Shown piece by piece: positions 1 to 8,526 of a stretch of 64,000 nt of DNA. The number at the start of each line of letters is the position of its first letter. The first letter of the stretch is position 1. Origin of the DNA: Candidatus Saccharimonadota bacterium (GTDB lineage Bacteria > Patescibacteriota > Saccharimonadia > Saccharimonadales > Saccharimonadaceae); assembly GCA_015999875.1 (NCBI GenBank), contig JAECRG010000001.1:483330-547329 (forward strand). Direction: 5' to 3'. The position numbers and the translations under genes were made by a program. The notes beneath the pieces are model-generated. The model saw only the letters and a list, made by a program, of their open reading frames with translations, was not told the origin of the DNA and made no database searches.

Positions 1-22
1 TGTATTTTCCGACTCTTCTCAT
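1..22 (-). CDS. 5' end of an unidentified gene, cut by the window edge
   Basis: On the minus strand a consensus -10 box (TATAAT, positions 35-30) is followed after 7 nt by an ATG at 22. The frame stays open to the window edge and reads MRRVGKY. The same -10-to-ATG spacing is used by several identified genes here, so this looks like the leaderless start of another gene. The -35 match is poor and the product cannot be told from seven residues. Confidence 0.4.
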
Positions 23-146
23 TAGTACTATTATACCACCTTGCAACTGAAAGAATAATTAAGATCAACTAGGGGCGCAGGAGAATCCGTACCACCTGGA
101 CTCACTGTAGTTCTGCAATCCCATAAAGTAGCCGTGATACTTGTCT

Positions 147-629
147 TTACACCAAACCTCTCGACATCATTGTATGCGTAATAGCCGCCGCCAGTGCGTC
201 CGCGCAATCATCTGGCTTCGGCACATCTTTGAGGCCCAGGTGAATCCGCACCATTTCTTGTACTTGTTTCTTGTCGGCTTTGCCGTAGCCAGTGAGTGTT
301 TGCTTGATCTGCTGTGGCGTATATTCGGCTATCGGTAGTTTCGCCTTGCGACCTGTCAGCATAGCGACACCACGAGCATGCGATACACTCATAGCCGTAG
401 TCACGTTTTGCGCGAAAAATAGTTTTTCTATCGACATTATATCTGGTTTCGTCTCGGCGATAATATCCGTCAGGCCGTCAAAAATCTCCTCCAATCGCTC
501 ATCGAGTGGAGTATGTGCAGGCGTAGTAATCACGCCAGCTGTCACCATTTTTACTTTGTTACCTTTCGCTACGTCTATGACGCCAAATCCGAGGATACCA
601 GTACCTGGATCGATGCCGATAATTCTCAT
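147..629 (-). CDS. ruvC: Crossover junction endodeoxyribonuclease RuvC
   Basis: RuvC is the dimeric resolvase that nicks Holliday junctions after RuvAB branch migration. The 160-residue protein is full length for the family. It begins with the RNase H-fold strand MRIIGIDPGTG, giving catalytic Asp7. Glu68 lies in SIEKLFF and the C-terminal acidic pair lies in PDDCADA (about Asp141 and Asp144), so all four metal ligands are present. The ATG lies 3 nt after the yebC stop, so the two are co-transcribed, a yebC-ruvC order common in bacteria. No ruvA or ruvB is seen next to it. Confidence 0.95.
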   Translation of the reverse strand: MRIIGIDPGTGILGFGVIDVAKGNKVKMVTAGVITTPAHTPLDERLEEIFDGLTDIIAETKPDIMSIEKLFFAQNVTTAMSVSHARGVAMLTGRKAKLPIAEYTPQQIKQTLTGYGKADKKQVQEMVRIHLGLKDVPKPDDCADALAAAITHTMMSRGLV

Positions 630-632
630 CTA

Positions 633-1346
633 CTATTCTACGATATTTGCATTAGTGTGTACGTTCACAACATCTGCCACATCATCAAGCGCATCCATCA
701 CCTTTATGATTTTTGCGGCCGTGTCTTCGTCCGAGATATCGATTTCACTATTTGGCACGTATAAAAGCTCTGCGTCTTTTACTTCTAACCCAGCATCAAT
801 AATCGCCTGACGGACCTTTGCTAAATCTTTTTGCTCCGTGTACACAACAAGTCCACCATCCTCTTCAAGCGCGTCTTCAGCGCCAGCATCCAATACTGTC
901 AGTAAGGCATCTTCACCAGTTGCTGCAACGCGGATCACGCCTTTGCGAGTGAACTGGAATGTCACACTACCTGCGTCGGCGATACGACCACCGTTTTTGA
1001 CAAGTGCGTTTTTCACCTCGGGTAGGGTGCGGTTACGATTATCCGTAGCTGTCTCGATCACCAAACCGATACCGCCAGGGCCATAGCCTTCGTACGTGAT
1101 TTCTTCGAGCACAGCTGCGTTTTTGTCGTTTACACGATCGATTGCACGCTGGATATTGGCGTTTGGCATGTTTGCTGCTTTGGCCTTTTCTATAGCCAAA
1201 GCCAAAGCGGAGTTGATACTTGCATCAGTGCCTGCTCGCGCTGCGATGGCGATCTGATTACCTAGCTTAGTAAATACAGCTCCGCGCTTTGCGTCATTTG
1301 CACCTTTTTGGCGCTTGATAGTTTCCCATTTACTGTGTCCAGACAT
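633..1346 (-). CDS. yebC: YebC/PmpR/TACO1 family protein
   Basis: The 237-residue protein starts with the family signature MSGHSKWETIKRQKGANDAK and carries YEGYGPGGIGLVIE and TDNRNRT in the middle domain. YebC-family proteins were long called transcriptional regulators. Members are now linked to relieving ribosome stalling at proline-rich stretches, and which role applies here is unknown. A GGAG sequence precedes the ATG and an extended -10 promoter lies about 45 nt upstream. It is the first gene of the yebC-ruvC unit. Confidence 0.93.
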   Translation of the reverse strand: MSGHSKWETIKRQKGANDAKRGAVFTKLGNQIAIAARAGTDASINSALALAIEKAKAANMPNANIQRAIDRVNDKNAAVLEEITYEGYGPGGIGLVIETATDNRNRTLPEVKNALVKNGGRIADAGSVTFQFTRKGVIRVAATGEDALLTVLDAGAEDALEEDGGLVVYTEQKDLAKVRQAIIDAGLEVKDAELLYVPNSEIDISDEDTAAKIIKVMDALDDVADVVNVHTNANIVE

Positions 1347-1387
1347 TGTTGTGCTCCGAATATAAGTTAGTAATACAATTACTACAC

Positions 1388-1393
1388 ATTATA
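1388..1393 (-). promoter_or_regulatory. Extended -10 promoter of yebC-ruvC
   Basis: On the minus strand TATAAT is preceded by TG one base upstream (TGTTATAAT), an extended -10 element. No good -35 is visible. The leader is about 35 nt and contains GGAG before the yebC ATG, so this unit is translated from a conventional leadered mRNA. The rest of the gap up to 1554 is AT-rich and shows no gene. Confidence 0.6.
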
Positions 1394-1554
1394 ACAGATT
1401 ACTCAACAAGAATATCTCTAAAGTAATTGTAAGAATCTCGAAAAAGCCTCGTCACAGAAACACCCGGACACAAGGAAAATGGCACTTTTGGCCAAGAATA
1501 CTAAAAGTTTATATAAGTATCAGCAATTCAGATTAGAATATTAAACCACTAAGG

Positions 1555-2637
1555 CTATTCGCATCCGATTCCATCATCATCTCTATCGAGATGGCTCGCA
1601 TATCCAGGTTGTCCCCGGTAGACCGGTGCCGCACCCGCCGCGCGAGCTGCAGTACAGTTCTTGTAATATACGCTCGAAGCAGCTTGCTGTTGTTGAGCTT
1701 GGGCGGCTTGTGCCTGCTGCGCAGCTTGTTGCTGACGTGCAGCCTCAGCTGCAGCGGCTTGCTGTTGTTGAGCGCGTGCTGCTGCGGCAGCCGCAGCTTG
1801 AGCGGCCGCTTCGTCATCCGCTTTCTTCTTTACTTGAATGGCCTGCACTGCTGCTTCTGGAGTTTGTTCTGTATTACTGTTGCAAGTATTTGCCGCCCAG
1901 AAACCAAGTGAACGTACTTTTGCGTCAGACTCTACAAGCTTATATTCGCCTGCGTATTTATACGGTTTACTATAGGTGTATTCGTGTGCATACCCTTCGC
2001 TAATCAGCATCTTACCAACATCTGTGCCGTCTTCTAGGAATACAAAGCGAAGTAGGCGTCCATATTTATCGCGGTCATCTTGCGTAGTATCGGCTTCAAG
2101 ACGTATTTTCTTACTTTGTGCGAGGCTCTGCATCTTAGAGGAAGCTTCTTTGCCATAGCACTGTTTTTTGTTTTGCGTTTCTGGCGTATCAATGCCAATA
2201 AGGCGAACTTTTTCGGTCTTGCTGCCAATTTGGACTTTGATTGTATCGCCATCAGTAATTCCAGCTACTTGGTAGAAAACGCCCTCCTTGGGCTTGTCGG
2301 CTTCTACGGTCTTTGCAGTATCTGTACTTTGCGGTTTAGCCACATTTGCTTCTTGTGTAGTTTGCTCAACAGAGGGCATCGCTACACCGCATGCTACGAA
2401 CAGCACAAGAGACCAAATAACTGACGCGCGTCTCGTATCTTTATAGCGTACCGCCCGATACGCAAGGTAGATCGCACCAAATAGGAAGTACATAGCAAGT
2501 GTTTGCCAGAATCCTGATGCGATAGTTAGAAGGATAAACAGGACGAGTAAGCCAATGATTATCAAGCCACTCCGTGTCTCTTCTTTTGATGGTGGGGTCT
2601 TGTCTTTTGACTTTCCAGTTTTCTTTAAGCTCTTCAT
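1555..2637 (-). CDS. Membrane-anchored thermonuclease (SNase fold) with excalibur domain
   Basis: A 360-residue protein is read from the ATG at 2637, because the upstream in-frame extension has no hydrophobic or conserved content. Two or three membrane segments lie in the first ~90 residues. An SNase domain follows (ITDGDTIKV, VRLIGIDTPE, DKYGRLLRFVF, with the family Asp/Arg/Glu catalytic residues). Next come about 50 residues almost only of Ala and Gln, and a C-terminal excalibur motif (YYKNCTAARAA ... DRDDDGIGCE) of the Ca-binding type. It probably degrades DNA outside the cell, which would suit an organism that scavenges nucleotides. The role is inferred. Confidence 0.85.
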   Translation of the reverse strand: MKSLKKTGKSKDKTPPSKEETRSGLIIIGLLVLFILLTIASGFWQTLAMYFLFGAIYLAYRAVRYKDTRRASVIWSLVLFVACGVAMPSVEQTTQEANVAKPQSTDTAKTVEADKPKEGVFYQVAGITDGDTIKVQIGSKTEKVRLIGIDTPETQNKKQCYGKEASSKMQSLAQSKKIRLEADTTQDDRDKYGRLLRFVFLEDGTDVGKMLISEGYAHEYTYSKPYKYAGEYKLVESDAKVRSLGFWAANTCNSNTEQTPEAAVQAIQVKKKADDEAAAQAAAAAAARAQQQQAAAAEAARQQQAAQQAQAAQAQQQQAASSVYYKNCTAARAAGAAPVYRGQPGYASHLDRDDDGIGCE

Positions 2638-2764
2638 ATTGTACGTATCATACCATGATTTACCAGCAACTTGATGCAAGAAAAATCCGCCCATTACGAT
2701 AGGTTTATGAACTACCCTGTTTGTCCTGTAACTTAAAAGTAAGGCTTTGCTATTAAAGAAGTTT

Positions 2765-2810
2765 CTCCATAGAAATACCCCGTCACAAAGGACGGGGTAT
2801 TTCTATGGAG
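2765..2810 (-). terminator. Terminator of tRNA-Lys, stem includes the tRNA 3' end
   Basis: A perfect inverted repeat with 20-bp arms (2765-2784 and 2791-2810) and a 6-nt loop. Read on the minus strand it directly follows the tRNA-Lys gene. The promoter-proximal arm starts within the last acceptor-stem base and the CCA of the tRNA. Confidence 0.8.
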
Positions 2811-2882
2811 GAGCCACTGGGGCTTGAACCCAGGACACCCTGCTTAAAAGGCAGGTGCTCTAACCAGCTGAGCTATGGCTCC
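2806..2882 (-). tRNA. tRNA-Lys (anticodon TTT)
   Basis: The minus strand folds as a full cloverleaf: acceptor GGAGCCA/TGGCTCC, D-stem GCTC/GAGC, anticodon arm CCTGC-CTTTTAA-GCAGG, and T-arm CTGGG-TTCAAGC-CCCAG. The anticodon is TTT. The bases after the acceptor stem read T-CCA, so CCA appears encoded, with an unusual U discriminator. These bases are also part of the downstream terminator stem, so the exact mature 3' end is less sure. Confidence 0.95.
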
Positions 2883-2947
2883 ATATTTCACGTAAAGTGC
2901 ATGCTCGATTGAGCTCCGTATATGATACCAGATACCTCTGGTAGCTG

Positions 2948-3439
2948 TCAATGTTTCTTGTCGTGTTTTTCGCCGCCACCGGAGCTAGAACGAGCATGCA
3001 TAATATCGACCACTGCACCTGCAAGTGCAATAGTGAGGATATACTGCTGATTTGCTAGCAAGAACTCAAATACCTCGCGGCCCTGGCCCATGAGCACGAG
3101 TGAATACTCTAGTGCGCCCAAGCTAAACACGACAGCGAGCACTGCGTAGAGCGCCGAGCCTACCAAACGACCTCGCTTCGTCTTATAGGTCGGCCCGCCG
3201 AAAAGCAACGCGATAGATGGCAGAAGTATCACTAATAATGTCATCACAGTCACAGATGATACGGCCACGAATTCTACACCAATTCGATCAACAAGCAGTG
3301 GAATATCTTGCTCCCAGAGCCTACTCAACACGTAGCCTGCAGCGAGCGCTAGACCTAGTACACCAAAGCGACGCTTCGTGACATACGCGAGGGCAAATAG
3401 CATGAAAGCAGCGACACCAATAATAATTGCGACTTCCAT
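2948..3439 (-). CDS. Small polytopic membrane protein of unknown function
   Basis: A 163-residue protein with about four or five hydrophobic segments and a short His/Lys-rich cytoplasmic tail (GGGEKHDKKH). The ATG at 3439 is chosen because GGAGG lies about 5 nt before it, overlapping the stop of the DUF192 gene. It is the last gene of the protease-rimK-DUF192 unit. Overall it resembles CvpA-like membrane proteins only loosely, and I cannot assign a function. Confidence 0.7.
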   Translation of the reverse strand: MEVAIIIGVAAFMLFALAYVTKRRFGVLGLALAAGYVLSRLWEQDIPLLVDRIGVEFVAVSSVTVMTLLVILLPSIALLFGGPTYKTKRGRLVGSALYAVLAVVFSLGALEYSLVLMGQGREVFEFLLANQQYILTIALAGAVVDIMHARSSSGGGEKHDKKH

Positions 3440-3440
3440 A

Positions 3441-3917
3441 CTATCCTCCGTAGTCAAATTTGACTGATTTACCAACCGTAATATTGTGCCTCACGATCGA
3501 ACCGGCAGGCAACTGCAGTACATAGCGTGATTTGCCTCCCGGGGTATATGTCGCCGTCGTTGACGGTTTCGCATCTTTTGCCACATAGGCAACTTTTTTG
3601 TTTGCGCTGAGCCAAACGACGTCTATCGGGAATGCCAAACCTTTCGTTTGAATTGGCCACACTTCCTCGCGATCATACACGACCAAAAGTGCTTGATTTT
3701 CCGGCAACACCTTTAGGTCAGTAAGGCCTAAAGCGCGCTTTTCATTCGTATCTGCTACCGCTGCCTGAAATGTCTTAGCACCGATTGACACGTTCGTAGC
3801 GCCCATCGTACTTGGCCAAAAAGTGTATGCCACAAATCCAATAGACAAAAGGATCGTAGCGACAATTCCTATCCAGACGAGACTGTGTTCTGCGTGACTA
3901 CGAGCGCCATATTCCAT
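3441..3917 (-). CDS. Membrane-anchored DUF192 protein
   Basis: A 158-residue protein. One N-terminal membrane segment (about residues 14-34) is followed by a DUF192 domain. Recognisable family features are VADTNEKRALGL, the central AFPIDVVWL strand, and YVLQLPAGSI followed by a hydrophobic repeat and VKFDYGG. DUF192 proteins are small secreted or anchored beta-barrels of unknown activity. The gene lies 33 nt after rimK, and its stop overlaps the ribosome-binding site of the next membrane-protein gene. Confidence 0.8.
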   Translation of the reverse strand: MEYGARSHAEHSLVWIGIVATILLSIGFVAYTFWPSTMGATNVSIGAKTFQAAVADTNEKRALGLTDLKVLPENQALLVVYDREEVWPIQTKGLAFPIDVVWLSANKKVAYVAKDAKPSTTATYTPGGKSRYVLQLPAGSIVRHNITVGKSVKFDYGG

Positions 3918-3950
3918 GGCCTTTAGTATACCCGAGTTATAGCGTAAGCG

Positions 3951-4856
3951 CTACGCGCCGACTTTGTCTTTTTTCGGACGACGCTTAGCATTGAGCTCAA
4001 GATATTCGATAATCTTCGTCGCCACGTCGCGTTTCGTGATAAGTTCTGGGGTCTTGAGGCTAGCAGAAGAGTTTACTTCGAGCACAAGTGGCCCGTTGCT
4101 ACTACGCATCATATCCACTCCACAGACAGGAAGCCCCATTGCCTTGGCAGCTTTGATGGCAGTTTTACGCTCTTCTTCCGTAAGTTTGACTGGCATGCCC
4201 ACGCCACCTTGATGAGTATTACTGCGAAAATCATCGTCCAAACTCTGTCGTTTGACGCTAGCGACGACGCGGCTGCCAACTACCAATGCCCTGATATCTT
4301 CACCGGCAGATTCCTTGATAAATTCTTGCACCAGAAAGTTCACGCCCTCGACATAGAATGCTTGCATTACAGCTTTAGCGGCTTTTGGCGTCTCGGCGAG
4401 TACGACTCCGTTACCATGTGTGCCGCGAGCCACCTTGATGATTAGTGGCGTGCCTCCGGCAAGCCCTACAACATCATCGAAATTGGCTGTTTCGCGGGCA
4501 AATACTGTTTTAGGTATCCCCACGCCAGCTCGAGCCATGATCTGATAGGCGCGCAACTTGTCACGTGAGCGAACGATAGCTATAGAACTTGCCGTAGTAA
4601 AAGCACCTTGGTGCTCAAACTGTCGCACAATCGCAGTACCGTATTTGGTGTAGCTCTGCGCGATACGAGGAATAATTGCATCAAAATGGTCAAGTGAGCG
4701 CCCTTTATAGCGCACGACAGGCTGATTTTTTTCGATAGACACATAACATTTCGCATAGTTGATTACCTCAACTTCGTGACCACGCGCACGCGCAACTTCT
4801 TTGAGTCGACGAGTGGAATAATTTGCCCCACCTTTTGATAGTATCGCTATTCTCAT
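3951..4856 (-). CDS. rimK: RimK-family ATP-grasp amino-acid ligase
   Basis: A 301-residue ATP-grasp protein of RimK type: N-terminal MRIAILSKG, a central IIPRIAQSYTKYG and SRDKLRAYQIMARAGV segment, then the ATP-grasp half with IIKVARGTHGNGV, LVQEFIKE and the metal-binding VLEVNSSASL. RimK ligases add glutamate to the C-terminus of ribosomal protein S6 or make related amide bonds. Its start overlaps the protease stop by 4 nt (ATGA), a classic pairing of RimK with a RimK-associated protease. The true substrate is unknown. This copy is only distantly like the two ATP-grasp proteins upstream. Confidence 0.88.
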   Translation of the reverse strand: MRIAILSKGGANYSTRRLKEVARARGHEVEVINYAKCYVSIEKNQPVVRYKGRSLDHFDAIIPRIAQSYTKYGTAIVRQFEHQGAFTTASSIAIVRSRDKLRAYQIMARAGVGIPKTVFARETANFDDVVGLAGGTPLIIKVARGTHGNGVVLAETPKAAKAVMQAFYVEGVNFLVQEFIKESAGEDIRALVVGSRVVASVKRQSLDDDFRSNTHQGGVGMPVKLTEEERKTAIKAAKAMGLPVCGVDMMRSSNGPLVLEVNSSASLKTPELITKRDVATKIIEYLELNAKRRPKKDKVGA

Positions 4857-5317
4857 AGTGCCCTTTTTTCATTTCCCAGCGTTTCTTGCAGGTCGCTGAT
4901 ACGTTTTTTCTCTTTTGCCTTTAAGCTCTTTCCGAATTGAACATCGACTACAAACTTTCCACGTAGCACATTTCTTCCGATAAGCACCGGGTACACCTGT
5001 GTCGAGCGGTCCGCAATAGTAAAAGTTGCACGAATACGACGGCCCTTCAGCTTAACTACAGTCTTAATCGTGTACCGAGTATCTATGTGCCCCATCGATG
5101 TCGCAACAACCTGTTGGCCGTAGGCATCAAATTTATGTTCAACACCGTCCCCTTCAAAAAAAGAAACATAGAGCTTGTGGTCTTCGCCTACGCGAGCACG
5201 GCCCCATATTGCAGAAGTTCGGGCGCCACTATCTATGCGTGCGTGAATAGTTTTAGGGCTGATCGATGGAAGCGTGATTGTTTCGGCACTTCCTATAACC
5301 TGTTTTTGCTTGAGCAT
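4853..5317 (-). CDS. RimK-associated retropepsin-like protease
   Basis: A 154-residue protein of the family once called ATP-dependent Zn protease and now grouped with retropepsin-like aspartic proteases. The active-site-like motif IDSGARTSAIWG lies near residue 30. GRNVLRGKFVVDV is the conserved second half. The family is found beside RimK-like ligases, and the usual idea is that it trims or matures the ligated tail. It is the first gene of its unit, with a leaderless promoter in the gap after the ATP-grasp gene at 5356. Confidence 0.85.
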   Translation of the reverse strand: MLKQKQVIGSAETITLPSISPKTIHARIDSGARTSAIWGRARVGEDHKLYVSFFEGDGVEHKFDAYGQQVVATSMGHIDTRYTIKTVVKLKGRRIRATFTIADRSTQVYPVLIGRNVLRGKFVVDVQFGKSLKAKEKKRISDLQETLGNEKRAL

Positions 5318-5324
5318 AATCTAT

Positions 5325-5353
5325 ATCATACCATTATTACTAATAAATTACAA
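5325..5353 (-). promoter_or_regulatory. Leaderless promoter for the protease-rimK unit
   Basis: On the minus strand TTGTAA (5353-5348), a 17-bp spacer and TATGAT (5330-5325) are followed after 7 nt by the protease ATG at 5317. No Shine-Dalgarno sequence fits between them. Transcription should start at or next to the ATG. Confidence 0.7.
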
Positions 5354-5355
5354 CC

Positions 5356-6270
5356 TTAAGCTTCAAGAATACTCGTAAAGTATTCATCGAGAATCTTTCT
5401 CTTCTCATCTAAAAATGCACCTGTTGCAAGCTGAGGACTCGCATTCACTTCCAAGATATAGTGCTCACCCGTGTTTTTGTCGAAAAGCACATCCACCCCG
5501 GCAATTTCGCGCGATACTAGTTGAGCAGCTTTTACCGAATCATGCAGCACGGCAGCATCATATGATGCCAAGTCTGTTAGGGAGGCGAGTGCCCCCTGTG
5601 ATGTATTGTTTAGATGAGTACTCTCATCTGCCCGTGTTCGTTTAAACGACAGCTTTGGTTCAAAACCAAGCACAATAACCCGGTGATCACCGTCATTTGG
5701 TATAAAGTTTTGCACCATATACGCCAGCTCGCTCGACTCAATGATAGAAAGGAGCTCTTGTTCATTTGCAATAAGATGATTGTCTTGGCCAGCTGAACCG
5801 TCGACTGCTTTGAGTATAAACGGATAACTAAGTGTTGTCGTATGTCGTGCAATCAGTGCCGGGAGCGAATCGCTGTGCACCGTGAAATAGGTGTCTGGAT
5901 AGGAGAGTCCGTTCATTGCCAGCAGAAATGCTTCAGAAATCTTGTCAGTTGCTCTAAAATTCTGCAACTCGCCACAAATATATCTGACGTTCTTTTTGTC
6001 CAAATATACCGCGAGCGCAGATGCGGCATTTTGATGAGCCTTCCAGTTTTTTACGTACACAAGATCATACTCGCGCACATCACAGTCAGCAGCTGCGTTA
6101 CGAATTGAGGCTTCACCGTTATAAATCACAAATTCCATCTCTTCAAAAAGTACCGTATCCACAGTAGCTTCGACACCACCAAGTGCATCAGCTATCGTAC
6201 GGAGTACCTCGCGCCTGTCAGAATGTGGCGGAGCCTGGTCTTGAGTGGATACCAAAAGTATTCTTTTCAT
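5356..6270 (-). CDS. ATP-grasp ligase A of the peptide-ligation cluster
   Basis: A 304-residue ATP-grasp protein. The ATP-binding half shows YPFILKAVDGSAGQDN, MVQNFIPNDGDHRVIVLG, then HLNNTSQGALASL and the metal-binding EVNASPQLATGAF. It is clearly paralogous to the ATP-grasp protein at 7622-8509, which shares HLNNTS-x-GA and EVN-x-x-PQ-x-x-TGA. Such enzymes form an acyl-phosphate and join it to an amine. The substrate is not known. The ATG overlaps the stop of the MurL-like gene by 4 nt, so translation is coupled. It is the last gene of the four-gene unit. Confidence 0.85.
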   Translation of the reverse strand: MKRILLVSTQDQAPPHSDRREVLRTIADALGGVEATVDTVLFEEMEFVIYNGEASIRNAAADCDVREYDLVYVKNWKAHQNAASALAVYLDKKNVRYICGELQNFRATDKISEAFLLAMNGLSYPDTYFTVHSDSLPALIARHTTTLSYPFILKAVDGSAGQDNHLIANEQELLSIIESSELAYMVQNFIPNDGDHRVIVLGFEPKLSFKRTRADESTHLNNTSQGALASLTDLASYDAAVLHDSVKAAQLVSREIAGVDVLFDKNTGEHYILEVNASPQLATGAFLDEKRKILDEYFTSILEA

Positions 6271-7592
6271 CGCTGCACCCCTTCCATCTCTTTTTTTATG
6301 ATCTTTCGAACCTTTTCGGAAAGCTTAGACGGAAAATACCCAGGTCGATCATACACATCAAAATCAACTTCTTCTACACTACTACCTGCTGCCATAAGTT
6401 CATCAAATCGAACTCTTTGATCGTGAGAAAGTATAATCAGATCCCGCTTTAGCAACTCACCTACTAGGTACCTATTCTCTGCAATCGTCCCTATGCACTC
6501 AAGCGGCTTAGCAGCCACATTCACGAGCTCGACTAGCTCATCTACAAGTGAGTTACCTGCAAATACACTACTCGGATCACCCCATAGCTCACGTGCAGAT
6601 GCTTCGTTTTCGACATATAGTGAGCCGATCACAAACGCACACTTCGCGCAGTCCATGCACCAACGATCTTCGCTCATGCCCTTGTTGCAACTCAAAAAAT
6701 GCGCGTGATATTGTGCATGATTGGCAAATATGCGCATAATCTGCAACTCATACAAAGGTCTTGTGATGCTGAAGTATTCTACCGGTATCTTTGCATGCTC
6801 AAACAGTGCACTAAGCAGCTCCTCATACTCTGATGATTTGGAGTATTGATGATTAACCCAGAAGCCGTCAACTTCGATATTTGGAAAACTCGCCGAATAC
6901 TCATTTGCCGCTACGACGTAGCGTCGGTCGGTCACATATGCCGCAAGCGATGCTACCATCGATACATAAAAACTCATGGGTTTATGACCCTTCATAACGC
7001 TATGTGCTTTTACATACCCGTCAGAAAATCGTTGAACTTGTGTCCAGTCCGAGACTCCCGATGCATCTACTATTCGCGAGCGTGACTCGGCATTACCCGA
7101 AGTAAACCACGCCAACTCAACATCAAGTAGCTTCGCCATCTCAATAGCAACAGCACCATCTTTGCCCCCACCATTAAGCACGTACGCACGCTCTGGAAGT
7201 GATTCCTTTGAGGACTCCTGGGCTGTATTTGCAATGACCTCTGCATCTGCTGCCGCAGTAAAAGATATGGTCTGGCGAATAGGGATGTTGTTGATGTAGC
7301 GAAATTCTGCGAGTCCATTCAAGAAAACTGTTTCAAAAAACTTCAGCTCAGCCTCGTCCAATACAAATGGAAGCTGGATTTCATCGTAATAGCCAAGTCC
7401 AAATGTATATACACTGTCTGCAATTGCCGAATAACTAAGCAGACGTGTAAATGTCGGGTCGTCACTGTAGCCATCGAGATTGACCGAATCATCAAAATCA
7501 TGGCCACGTTCAAACGAATTACCGTCATACATATAGCAATACCGAATAGTTTGCTTTGATGCAATGATCTTGTCGAGAATAAGTGTCTTCAT
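6267..7592 (-). CDS. PP-loop protein resembling MurL (muramyl-dipeptide glutamate epimerase)
   Basis: A 441-residue protein. The N-terminal part contains DDPTFTRLLSYS and GLAEFRYINN. A PP-loop motif, LNGGGKDGAVAIE, lies near residues 139-151, and a four-cysteine cluster with the spacing of a zinc site near the C-terminus (SCNK at 302, then WCMDCAKCAF with Cys312, 315 and 318). This layout fits MurL, the ATP-dependent epimerase that converts the L-Glu of UDP-MurNAc-L-Ala-L-Glu to D-Glu. I recognise the family by pattern only. Its place between two ATP-grasp ligases suggests it activates or epimerises an amino acid in the same pathway. It could also be a non-MurL PP-loop enzyme. Confidence 0.6.
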   Translation of the reverse strand: MKTLILDKIIASKQTIRYCYMYDGNSFERGHDFDDSVNLDGYSDDPTFTRLLSYSAIADSVYTFGLGYYDEIQLPFVLDEAELKFFETVFLNGLAEFRYINNIPIRQTISFTAAADAEVIANTAQESSKESLPERAYVLNGGGKDGAVAIEMAKLLDVELAWFTSGNAESRSRIVDASGVSDWTQVQRFSDGYVKAHSVMKGHKPMSFYVSMVASLAAYVTDRRYVVAANEYSASFPNIEVDGFWVNHQYSKSSEYEELLSALFEHAKIPVEYFSITRPLYELQIMRIFANHAQYHAHFLSCNKGMSEDRWCMDCAKCAFVIGSLYVENEASARELWGDPSSVFAGNSLVDELVELVNVAAKPLECIGTIAENRYLVGELLKRDLIILSHDQRVRFDELMAAGSSVEEVDFDVYDRPGYFPSKLSEKVRKIIKKEMEGVQR

Positions 7593-7621
7593 ACTAGTAC
7601 CTGCTGCCTTTTCTATACCTG

Positions 7622-8509
7622 TTAATGTAGCTCATCTATGAGGCTCTGAAGCTGTGCCATTTTCTGTTCAGTGTGTGCGCCAGTGACAATCTGTGGCTGG
7701 TCATTCACCTCAAGAAACACGTATGTGCCCGTTCGATTGTCATGAATCACATCCACACCTGCAATCGCTTGCCCCACCATACGCGTCAATTGCTTTGCCT
7801 GCGCTATAACGACATCCGGCAAATCGTCGACTAACCGAGCGGCCGCTCCCTTTGACGTGTTGTTTAGGTGTGAGTTTGCGGCAGCAATTCGCTCAATAAC
7901 GGTTGGTTTCGTGTCACCCATAACGAGTATACGAAAATCGCTTTCGTTTGGCACAAACGGCTGCACGATATACTGCTCGTCATTGCTATCGACAACAGCA
8001 AGCTCACTCGCATCATTCAAAAGATAGTTATCCTTGCCATGCGAGCCATGATTACTTTTTGCCACAATCGCACCAGGCATATACTGCTCTACATATGCTT
8101 TAAGTACTTGCTTATCATGCGCAAAAATTGTTCTGATATACGGTATCTTTGCCTCAAGCATCATTACCGTCTGCGACAGCTTTGACATATTATGATAATT
8201 CGAATAATCATTTGCAATCGGAATCCTATTGAGATTTGCGTAGCGACTGATAGCATACATTAGTTCGGTGTACTGGCGTAGTCGACCCCGACACAATATA
8301 ATATCGTACTCATTCAACTGCCCGCCACCTGGAATCGTAATCATAAAATCATCGCCATGAAGATCAAAGACGAACTGCGTTATATCAAGCGCGGTAATGT
8401 CGTTGTGCTCAGAAAAGTGCGCATTAAAAGCCAACACATAGTCAGCTTGTTCGATCGGTTTCCCCTCAACGGTACCACCTATAACTGCAATTTTTCGTCG
8501 TTCCATCAT
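7622..8509 (-). CDS. ATP-grasp ligase B of the peptide-ligation cluster
   Basis: A 295-residue ATP-grasp protein. It has the N-terminal pre-ATP-grasp strand RKIAVIGG, then GAIVAKSNHGSHGKDN (the phosphate-binding loop), YIVQPFVPNESDFRILVMG, and HLNNTSKGAAARL with FLEVNDQPQIVTGA near the C-terminus. It is a paralogue of ligase A with the same signature blocks. It lies 17 nt after the metallopeptidase-like gene and 29 nt before the MurL-like gene, in one unit. Two related ligases in one operon suggest two successive or alternative amide-bond steps. The substrate is unknown. Confidence 0.85.
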   Translation of the reverse strand: MMERRKIAVIGGTVEGKPIEQADYVLAFNAHFSEHNDITALDITQFVFDLHGDDFMITIPGGGQLNEYDIILCRGRLRQYTELMYAISRYANLNRIPIANDYSNYHNMSKLSQTVMMLEAKIPYIRTIFAHDKQVLKAYVEQYMPGAIVAKSNHGSHGKDNYLLNDASELAVVDSNDEQYIVQPFVPNESDFRILVMGDTKPTVIERIAAANSHLNNTSKGAAARLVDDLPDVVIAQAKQLTRMVGQAIAGVDVIHDNRTGTYVFLEVNDQPQIVTGAHTEQKMAQLQSLIDELH

Positions 8510-8526
8510 CTCAGTATAGCGCCCTT

